Shown one piece after another: positions 4,563-9,708 of a stretch of DNA of 9,708 bases. Made by a program: the position numbers and the translations under genes. The DNA is taken from the NCBI GenBank assembly GCA_002329325.1, contig DCTX01000048.1:13199-22906 (forward strand). The letters are read 5' to 3'. The number at the start of each line of letters is the position of its first letter. Positions within the stretch are counted from its first letter, which is position 1. The notes beneath the pieces are model-generated. The model saw only the letters and a list, made by a program, of their open reading frames with translations. It was not told the origin of the DNA and did no database searches. Source of the DNA: Anaerolineales bacterium UBA1429 (GTDB lineage Bacteria > Chloroflexota > Anaerolineae > UBA1429).

Positions 4563-6740
4563 CTACACCTGCCGCCGGGCGGCCCGGCGCATGGCGGCGC
4601 GAATGTCGTCCACCGTGGGCAGCACGGCGGCCTCCAGCGCCCGCGAGACGGGCGGCGGCACGTCCAGAGCGGTGACATGAGCCACCGGCGCATCCAGCGC
4701 ATCGAACCAGCGCGCCTGGATCTCGTCGGCCAGGCGGGCGCCAATGCCCTGGCTGCGGGGCGCCTGCTCGACGATCAGGGCGGCGCCCGTCTTGGCCACC
4801 GAAGCGCCGATGGCTGCATAATCCATGCCCAGGTAGTCCAGGGTGCGCAGATCCATGACCTCGATCTCCAGGCCCTCACGGGCCAGGGCGTCGGCGGCCT
4901 GCAGGCAGGCGGCCACGCCCGTCAGGTAGGTCAGCACCGTCAGGTGCATGCCTGGGCGCACCACCCGCGCCGCGCCATAGGGCACCAGGTAATCCAGATC
5001 GCCGGCGGGGGTCTCATCCATCACATCATAGAGCATGCCGTGCTCCAGGATCAACACCGGGCTCTCTAGCCGCAGGGCCGTATTGAACAACCCGATATAG
5101 TCCCAGGCGCTGGAGGGCGCCACGACGCGCCAGCCGGGAAACAGGCCGAACAGCCCGGCGGGGTCCATGCTGTGCTGGCCGCCGTAGCCATAGCCCATGG
5201 CGATGCGGGTGCGCAACACCAGGGGAAAGCTGACCTGGCCGCCATACATATGGCGCAGCTTGCCGATCTGGTTGAAGAGCTGGTCAGAGGCCATGAGGGC
5301 GAAATCGGGGAACATGATCTCGACGATGGGGCGCAGCCCCACCGAGGCGGCCCCACCCGCCATGCCCACAAAGCCCGTCTCGGAGATGGGGGTGTTGAAC
5401 ACTCTGCCCGGAAACGCCTCGGCCACGCCCCGGGTGGCCTGATAGGCGCCGCCCCGCAGATTGGCCACCTCCTCGCCCAGCACGATCACCCGCTCGTCCC
5501 GCTCCATGGCCCGGCGGGTTACGGCCGCGATGGCCTGCACGTAGGTGCGCGGCTCGGTGGCGGTCCGATCGTCCCGCTGCCGATAGACCGCGCCGGCCAG
5601 CGACTCCTCTCCGGCGCGCAGATGCTGCCCGGCGCTCTCGGGCGCGGGCCAGTGGGCCACCGGGATCGCCCGCGCGCCATCGCGCTCGACGGTGCAGGCC
5701 GCCGTGGCCCGCTCCACCAGGGCCTGGGCCCAGGCGCGCAGGCCCTCGTCATCGGCCTCGTCCAGCAGCCCCTCGGCCGCCAGTTGCTGCGGATAGGTCG
5801 CCAACGGGTCCAGCGCCAGCCAGTCGGCCTCCTCCTCCTTGGTGCGATAGCCAAAAGCGCTGCCCGCCAGCCGCCCGGCGTGGTGATAGTGGCGGTAGGT
5901 CTTGGCCTCGATGGCCTGGGGAAAGGGGTTCGCCCGCATGGCGTGGGCCGTCTCGCGCACAGCCAGATACATGGCCACAGGGTCCATCCCGTCCACGATC
6001 AGGCTGCTGATGCCATAGCCCAGGGTACGCTGGGCCAGGTCGCACACGTGGGACGACTCGTTGGTGCAGGTGCCCACGGCGTACAGGTTGTTCTCGATCA
6101 GATAGAGGACCGGCGCCTCCCACAGGGCTGCCATGTTGGCCACCTCGTGAAAGCAGCCCTGGTTGATGGCGCCATCGCCAAAGAACGAGACGACGACGGT
6201 ATCGCGGCCCCGCAGCCGTTCGGCCCAGGCGGCGCCGGTGGCCAGGGGGATGCCGCCGCCCACGATGGCGTTGCTGCCCAGGTTACCCGAGGCGCGGTCG
6301 TACAGGTGCATCGAGCCGCCGCGCCCGCCGCACCAACCCGCCGCCAGCCCCATGATCTCGGCCAGGGTGCGATAGACGGCCTCGTACATCGGCGGGGTGT
6401 CCTCATCGGCCAGGGGCGTCCACCCGGGGGGCGCATAGTGGAGCAGGGCCTTGGCGAGAAAGTGGCCGTGAGCGCGATGGGTCGAGGCGATCAGGTCGCT
6501 GCTGCGCAGTGCCACGGCCACGCCCGCCGCCACGGCCTCCTGGCCCACAGAGGTGTGGGCGGGGCCATGGATCAGATCCGCCTCCTTGAGGTCCAGCACC
6601 CGCGTCTCAAAGGCGCGGATCAGATGCAAGAGCGCCAGCAGGCGCAGGTGCTCGCGCCGCGGGATGGCGCGTCGGTCGGCCTCCTCTACGACGAAACGGC
6701 TGCAGACGGCCGGCGGCTGCTGGGCGATACGTTTGCTCAT
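4563..6740 (-). CDS. Fused alpha/beta E1 component of a 2-oxoacid (pyruvate/acetoin-type) dehydrogenase
   Basis: A 725-residue protein joining the two E1 subunits of the thiamine-diphosphate 2-oxoacid dehydrogenases. The alpha half (about 30-345) has GNLGSNAIVGGGIPLATGAA (152-171) and the ThDP-binding GDGAINQG...ENN motif (188-218). A linker (about 345-395) leads to the beta half (about 398-722). That half carries LGEEV (421-425), the ISETGFVG motif with Glu454 for cofactor activation, GGQHS with His523, and a C-terminal transketolase domain ending in DVPPPVSRALE. E1 decarboxylates a 2-oxo acid (or acetoin) and passes the acyl group to lipoyl E2. The usual RGHS...DP loop of alpha subunits is replaced by YHHAGRLAGSAFGYRTKEEE (285-304). 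No E2, E3 or lipoyl gene is in the window. The start is supported by GGAGAG 3 nt upstream and a strong promoter at 6783-6811. Substrate is not assignable. Confidence 0.9.
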   Translation of the reverse strand: MSKRIAQQPPAVCSRFVVEEADRRAIPRREHLRLLALLHLIRAFETRVLDLKEADLIHGPAHTSVGQEAVAAGVAVALRSSDLIASTHRAHGHFLAKALLHYAPPGWTPLADEDTPPMYEAVYRTLAEIMGLAAGWCGGRGGSMHLYDRASGNLGSNAIVGGGIPLATGAAWAERLRGRDTVVVSFFGDGAINQGCFHEVANMAALWEAPVLYLIENNLYAVGTCTNESSHVCDLAQRTLGYGISSLIVDGMDPVAMYLAVRETAHAMRANPFPQAIEAKTYRHYHHAGRLAGSAFGYRTKEEEADWLALDPLATYPQQLAAEGLLDEADDEGLRAWAQALVERATAACTVERDGARAIPVAHWPAPESAGQHLRAGEESLAGAVYRQRDDRTATEPRTYVQAIAAVTRRAMERDERVIVLGEEVANLRGGAYQATRGVAEAFPGRVFNTPISETGFVGMAGGAASVGLRPIVEIMFPDFALMASDQLFNQIGKLRHMYGGQVSFPLVLRTRIAMGYGYGGQHSMDPAGLFGLFPGWRVVAPSSAWDYIGLFNTALRLESPVLILEHGMLYDVMDETPAGDLDYLVPYGAARVVRPGMHLTVLTYLTGVAACLQAADALAREGLEIEVMDLRTLDYLGMDYAAIGASVAKTGAALIVEQAPRSQGIGARLADEIQARWFDALDAPVAHVTALDVPPPVSRALEAAVLPTVDDIRAAMRRAARRQV

Positions 6741-6782
6741 GGGCTCTCCGCTGGGTGTTAGGGTCGAGTCGCGTCGCCGCCC

Positions 6783-6811
6783 ATTATAGGAGCGGCGAGC
6801 GGGCCTGTCGA
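6783..6811 (-). promoter_or_regulatory. Strong sigma70-type promoter of the E1 gene
   Basis: On the minus strand TCGACA (6806-6811) and a perfect TATAAT (6783-6788) are separated by 17 nt. The predicted start of transcription leaves a leader of about 35 nt before the ATG at 6740. The -35 TCGACA is the same as at the promoter at 8121-8149. Confidence 0.75.
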
Positions 6812-6833
6812 CCGACGCACGCAGCGCGCGTTT

Positions 6834-6861
6834 TTGCGCTCTGGGTGAAGGGTGCTATACT
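6834..6861 (+). promoter_or_regulatory. Promoter upstream of the metallophosphoesterase gene
   Basis: TTGCGC (6834-6839) and TATACT (6856-6861) are 16 nt apart, and TGC directly before the -10 gives the extended TGn motif. It is divergent from the E1 promoter, with the two -35 boxes 22 nt apart, so a single bound factor could affect both. The predicted start is near 6868. Confidence 0.6.
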
Positions 6862-6868
6862 CGTTATC

Positions 6869-6903
6869 GGACCGGCGACGCTCCGTTGCCCGGTCCTTTT
6901 TTT
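6869..6903 (+). terminator. Intrinsic terminator directly at the start of the transcript (possible attenuator)
   Basis: A stem of 12 pairs (6869-6880 with 6884-6896, one G-U pair, one bulged C at 6889) has a CTC loop and is followed by seven T residues (6897-6903). It begins about where the promoter at 6834-6861 should start RNA synthesis. No plus-strand gene lies upstream for it to terminate, so it may act as an attenuator or end a very short RNA. Confidence 0.65.
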
Positions 6904-6910
6904 GCGCAAA

Positions 6911-6927
6911 ACGGGGTTCGGCCCCGT
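6911..6927 (+). other. Second leader hairpin before the metallophosphoesterase gene
   Basis: ACGGGG, TTCGG, CCCCGT form a 6-bp stem 7 nt after the terminator T-run and 12 nt before the ribosome site. It could stabilise the 5' end of a message that escapes the terminator. No T-run follows. Confidence 0.4.
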
Positions 6928-6947
6928 GATCTCTATACAGGAAGCCA

Positions 6948-7946
6948 TTGTTGACCAATCTAGCCCAGTCTTGGCCCCTGGCGGGCCTCTTTTCTCGTCG
7001 GCCCCGCGACGGCGGGTCCCCTGCACGGAAGGATCGCACCACCGCCGCCCACAGGCGGCTCACCCAGGCGCTGCTGCAGGCGCCGGTGATGTCCATTGAC
7101 GACGACTCGCGTCTCGTCTTTTTCTCCGATCTCCACCGGGGCGATGACGGCCCCGCTGACGCCTTTCGCCACAACAAAGCCCTCTTTCTGCACGCTCTGG
7201 AGCACTATGAGCAGCGGGGCTACACCTACGTGGAGGTGGGCGATGGCGATGAACTCTGGAAGAACGGCAATCTGGGCGAGGTGCGCCGCGCCCACGCCCC
7301 CATCTACCGTGCCCTCGAGCGCTTCCGACGCGCCGGGCGCCTGCATCTGCTGATCGGCAACCACCAGTTGGTCGGGGGCAAGCGCACCCGGTGCCATCAG
7401 CGTCGCGGCCTGCTGGGCGGCGAATCGCTGCTGTTGCAGCACCGCGCCACCGGCCAGCGCATCCTGGTCACCCATGGCCACCAGGGCGACGGGTTCCATG
7501 CCCGCGTCCGCGGGGCCACTCGCCTGCTGGTGCGCCACCTCTGGCGGCGCCTGCAGCAGCGGGGCATGCGCACCGCCCTGCCCGAGCCGGAGACCCACCA
7601 TCTGGAGACGAGCTGGGTGCGGCGGGCCATCGCCTGGTCGCGCAACAACCAGAACCGCATCGAGGCGCGGATCAAGGGCTGGATGCGTTCCAGCGAGGGC
7701 CTGGCCCTGATCTGCGGCCACACCCATCGAGCGGCCTTTGCCAATGCAGGCGAGCAGCCCTACTTTAACTGCGGCAGCGGCGTGCAGCCCGGCGCCATCA
7801 CCGGCCTGGAGATCGCCGGCGGCGTCATCCGCCTGATCACCTGGACGGATCGCCCCCTGGAGGGCCCCGGCGCCCAGTCGCTGCCCGTTGGGCAGATCTA
7901 CCGCCGCGTGCTGCAGGGGCCGCGCCCCGTGGCGGAACTGAGCTAG
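6948..7946 (+). CDS. Calcineurin-like metallophosphoesterase
   Basis: A 332-residue protein with the full set of metallophosphoesterase motifs in order: FFSDLHRGDD (D61, H63), VGDGDELW (G98, D99, D101), IGNHQ (N138, H139), THGHQGD (H176, H178) and CGHTH (H258, H260). These build a two-metal centre that hydrolyses phosphomono- or phosphodiesters; the substrate cannot be read from the sequence. The GNH motif is followed by Gln, where Asp or Glu is usual. No signal peptide or membrane segment is seen, so it is probably cytoplasmic. The start is a TTG at 6948 with AGGAAG 3 nt upstream (a second TTG at 6951 is equally possible). The first ATG (7089) would leave only 12 residues before the first metal motif and lacks a ribosome site. 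A strong terminator follows at 7992-8028. Confidence 0.85.
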   Translation: MLTNLAQSWPLAGLFSRRPRDGGSPARKDRTTAAHRRLTQALLQAPVMSIDDDSRLVFFSDLHRGDDGPADAFRHNKALFLHALEHYEQRGYTYVEVGDGDELWKNGNLGEVRRAHAPIYRALERFRRAGRLHLLIGNHQLVGGKRTRCHQRRGLLGGESLLLQHRATGQRILVTHGHQGDGFHARVRGATRLLVRHLWRRLQQRGMRTALPEPETHHLETSWVRRAIAWSRNNQNRIEARIKGWMRSSEGLALICGHTHRAAFANAGEQPYFNCGSGVQPGAITGLEIAGGVIRLITWTDRPLEGPGAQSLPVGQIYRRVLQGPRPVAELS

Positions 7947-7991
7947 CCGGGCCGCTTCGGCCTGCGGCTCTTCGCAAGTATGAGCGCTCCT

Positions 7992-8028
7992 GAGCGGGCG
8001 GGGCTACCCCTGCCCGCTTCTCTTTTCC
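7992..8028 (+). terminator. Intrinsic terminator of the metallophosphoesterase gene
   Basis: AGCGGGCGGGG, loop CTA, CCCC, one bulged T, then GCCCGCT form an 11-bp GC-rich stem followed by TCTCTTTTCC. It stands about 45 nt after the stop codon and separates this gene from the aldo/keto reductase unit. Confidence 0.75.
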
Positions 8029-8038
8029 TCCGCACGCA

Positions 8039-8075
8039 GCGATGGTCCCGTTGCCTCCCGCCGGGGGACCATCGC
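8039..8075. other. Inverted repeat, 11-bp perfect arms
   Basis: GCGATGGTCCC (8039-8049) and GGGACCATCGC (8065-8075) are perfect inverted arms around a 15-nt loop. It lies between the terminator and the aldo/keto reductase promoter and has no T-run on either side. It may be a protein-binding site upstream of the promoter or a second transcript-end structure. Confidence 0.45.
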
Positions 8076-8120
8076 CTGGCTCCTGACCGTCACTGCGCCC
8101 AATGCAGCGCCTCCCCTCAC

Positions 8121-8149
8121 TCGACACAGCCCCCCGTCGCGGCTATAGT
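8121..8149 (+). promoter_or_regulatory. Sigma70-type promoter of the aldo/keto reductase unit
   Basis: TCGACA (8121-8126) and TATAGT (8144-8149) are separated by 17 nt, 34 nt before the gene start. The -35 hexamer equals that of the E1 promoter. Confidence 0.7.
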
Positions 8150-8155
8150 AGCCGC
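8139..8155. promoter_or_regulatory. Palindrome over the -10 box, possible operator
   Basis: GCGGCTATAGTAGCCGC is a perfect inverted repeat (7-bp arms, TAG centre) that covers the whole -10 box and reaches the predicted transcription start near 8156. A repressor bound here would block RNA polymerase. Alternatively the overlap is chance, since TATAG-like boxes in GC-rich flanks easily form short palindromes. Confidence 0.4.
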
Positions 8156-8183
8156 AAGAGCGCACGATCAGGAGGGAGCAAGC

Positions 8184-9044
8184 ATGGAGTACACCACGTT
8201 GGGCCGCACGGGGCGGCGTGTCAGTCGACTGGGGTTCGGCGGGGCCACCGCCGGCCTGCGCAACTATCTCAAGCCCTTTGACCCCGAACGCCCCGAGGAC
8301 GCGGATCCCATCGTAGCCGCCATTCGCCGGGCCTATGAGCTGGGCGTCACCTACTATGACACCGCCGCCGGCTACGGCGCGGGCGCCAGCGAGCGCATCT
8401 TTGGCCGGGGGCTGGAGGGCATAGACCCCGAATCCATCTTCCTGGCGACCAAGGTCGGCCCCAGCGCCAAGGGCGTGGTGCGTCCCTCGCTGGAGGCCAG
8501 CCTGCGCAACCTGGGCCGCGATTGGATCGACCTGCTGCAACTCCACGGCACCACCTTTAGCGATGAGCAGATGGGCTGGATCCTGGATGACGACGGCCTG
8601 CTGGCCGACCTGGAGCAGGCCCGCGACGAGGGCTTGATCCGCTACATCGGCCTGACCTATGAAGGCCATGACCCCAACCTCTTTCGCCTTGTGGAGACGG
8701 GGCGCTTTGACGTGGCCCAGATCCAGTACAACCTCCTCTTCCAGCACCCCTACGACGGGCGGCGCCAGGCGGGGGTCATGTTCGACCTGGAGGCCCAGGG
8801 CATGGGCATCGTCACCATGCGCACCACCACATCGGGGATCCTGCAGCGCTGGATCAACATGGTCAACCCGGAGAACACCCACGACTATACCCCGGACCTG
8901 ATCCAGTTCCAGCTCTCCAACCCGTTGATCGACGTGGCCCTGGTGGGCATGCGCAGCGTCCAGCGGGTGGAGCAGAACGTGGCCCTGGCGAACGACCTGG
9001 CGGGGCGCATGGACCTGGAGCAGGTGCACACCTATTATGTCTAG
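8184..9044 (+). CDS. Aldo/keto reductase
   Basis: A 286-residue NAD(P)H-dependent oxidoreductase with the (beta/alpha)8 fold, close to the usual length. The catalytic tetrad is complete: Asp59 and Tyr64 in YYDTAAGYGAGASE, Lys90 in IFLATKVG, and His121 in DLLQLHG. The N-terminal MEYTTLGRTGRRVSRLGFGG is typical of the family. Such enzymes reduce aldehydes or ketones, or oxidise sugars to lactones (for example L-fucose or L-galactose dehydrogenases); the substrate is not readable here. The ATG at 8184 follows GGAGGGA by 6 nt; an open frame continues upstream to 7980 but crosses the promoter and has no ribosome site. The stop codon lies 8 nt inside the next gene, so the two are translationally coupled. 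Confidence 0.92.
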   Translation: MEYTTLGRTGRRVSRLGFGGATAGLRNYLKPFDPERPEDADPIVAAIRRAYELGVTYYDTAAGYGAGASERIFGRGLEGIDPESIFLATKVGPSAKGVVRPSLEASLRNLGRDWIDLLQLHGTTFSDEQMGWILDDDGLLADLEQARDEGLIRYIGLTYEGHDPNLFRLVETGRFDVAQIQYNLLFQHPYDGRRQAGVMFDLEAQGMGIVTMRTTTSGILQRWINMVNPENTHDYTPDLIQFQLSNPLIDVALVGMRSVQRVEQNVALANDLAGRMDLEQVHTYYV

Positions 9045-9708
9045 CGTCCCTCGGCCAGCGGCGCCCGTCATCGATGCCTATATGCACGTGGGCTCCCCCC
9101 GCTTCGGCACGGCCGAGCAGGCGTTGGCCGCCTGCGATGCCTGGGGCGTAGACAAGGCCGTCCTGGTGCTGGGGCCGCGGGTGCCCGATATCGGGGCCCT
9201 CTGGCGGGCCCAGGCCTTGCGGCCCGACGCGGTGCGCGTGGTGGGCATCCCCTATGGCGATACTCCCGAGCGGCGCCTGGCCTGTGCCGAGGCCTGCCTG
9301 GCCGTGGGCGCCATCGGCCTGCGCCTGCAAGGCGATGAGCCCCTGGAGAATCCGCGCGTGATGGCGCTGCTGGGCGAGGCGGGCCGCTGGGCCTATGCCA
9401 CCGACCCGCTGCACAGCCCGCGCCACACCGCCCTCCTCCTGGAGTGGCTGGCCCGCTACCCGGCGGCCCGCCTCGGGGCGCCCCACTTTGTCGGGGCCGA
9501 TCCGGGCCAGCTCGACGCCCCCCTGGCCGAGGAGCTGGTGCGCCACCCGCGCTTTCACGCCATCGTCTCGCGCCAGGGCCAGAAGGGCAGCCGCCAGCCC
9601 TACCCGTTCCGAGACCTGCGCCCCTGGGTCGAGCGGGTGCTGGCGTGGTGCGGGCCCGAGCGCACCCTATGGGGCAGCGAGTACCCCGTCATCTACTGGC
9701 GGGGCGAG
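9037..9708 (+). CDS. Amidohydrolase_2-like TIM-barrel protein (runs off right edge)
   Basis: An open frame of 224 codons without a stop starts at an ATG inside the end of the aldo/keto reductase gene (ATGTCTAG overlap). The N-terminus reads VIDAYMHVG, where amidohydrolase_2 proteins normally have DxHxH, so the first metal His is Tyr (residue 15). Later landmarks fit the family: GAPHFVG (His near residue 150) and the final LWGSEYPV block, where GSDxP with the catalytic Asp is usual and Glu is found here. The family includes lactonases, decarboxylases and hydrolases, some metal-free. Tight coupling to an aldo/keto reductase suggests consecutive steps, such as sugar oxidation followed by lactone opening. 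That pairing is an inference. GGAGCAGG lies upstream, inside the preceding gene. Confidence 0.75.
   Translation, partial: MSSVPRPAAPVIDAYMHVGSPRFGTAEQALAACDAWGVDKAVLVLGPRVPDIGALWRAQALRPDAVRVVGIPYGDTPERRLACAEACLAVGAIGLRLQGDEPLENPRVMALLGEAGRWAYATDPLHSPRHTALLLEWLARYPAARLGAPHFVGADPGQLDAPLAEELVRHPRFHAIVSRQGQKGSRQPYPFRDLRPWVERVLAWCGPERTLWGSEYPVIYWRGE

Noticed and set aside
5172..6761. Plus-strand open frame of 529 codons antisense to the E1 gene
   Set aside because: It lies opposite a protein with complete E1 motifs, shows low-complexity composition and has no ribosome site at its start.
6934..6939. TATACA as a second -10 box for the phosphoesterase
   Set aside because: The -35 position reads ACGGGG, and transcription would start at the start codon, leaving no ribosome site.
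7980..8183. N-terminal extension of the aldo/keto reductase from the ATG at 7980
   Set aside because: It would start before the terminator and run through the promoter, and the family N-terminus begins at the ATG at 8184 right after a strong ribosome site.
8004..9071. Minus-strand open frame of 355 codons opposite the aldo/keto reductase
   Set aside because: Composition is that of a reverse-strand shadow and the opposite strand has the complete catalytic tetrad of a known family.

Overview
The window is high-GC bacterial DNA with strong Shine-Dalgarno sites and sigma70-like promoters. It holds nine protein genes, two of them cut by the window edges. No tRNA, rRNA, CRISPR array, transposase or integrase is visible. 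GC content, the protein families and a WXG100 protein together suggest an environmental Chloroflexota-like bacterium. This is an inference from family resemblance; no marker gene is present.

Layout. (1) 1-600, minus strand: a WXG100 (ESAT-6-like) small protein, followed by the first 63 codons of a helical protein that may be its secreted partner. This is the edge of a possible type VII secretion-like locus. (2) 796-1974, plus strand: a membrane protein resembling CreD, behind a possible ECF-sigma promoter. It ends at a 15-bp perfect hairpin terminator shared with the convergent block. (3) 2083-6740, minus strand, read from right to left: a 725-residue fused E1 alpha/beta thiamine-diphosphate dehydrogenase; a zinc-ribbon membrane protein with its own extended -10 promoter; a flavodoxin-fold protein with a compact cysteine cluster; and an HpcH/HpaI-type aldolase. 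(4) 6741-6947: a divergent promoter region. The plus-strand promoter is followed at once by an intrinsic terminator. (5) 6948-7946, plus strand: a calcineurin-like metallophosphoesterase, closed by a strong terminator. (6) 8184 to the window end, plus strand: an aldo/keto reductase overlapping by 8 bases an amidohydrolase_2-like protein that runs off the edge.

How the genes may work together. The aldolase, flavodoxin-fold protein, E1 dehydrogenase, aldo/keto reductase and amidohydrolase/lactonase-like protein are all small-molecule redox or carbon-carbon enzymes. They would fit catabolism of 2-oxo acids or sugar acids, but they lie in separate transcription units and no substrate can be read from the sequence. 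The E1 has no E2 or E3 partner here. The most unusual features are regulatory: the promoter-terminator leader at 6834-6927, the palindrome over the -10 box at 8139-8155, and the inverted-repeat cluster at 2930-3042. Also notable are the altered active-site positions in the aldolase and the amidohydrolase-like protein.
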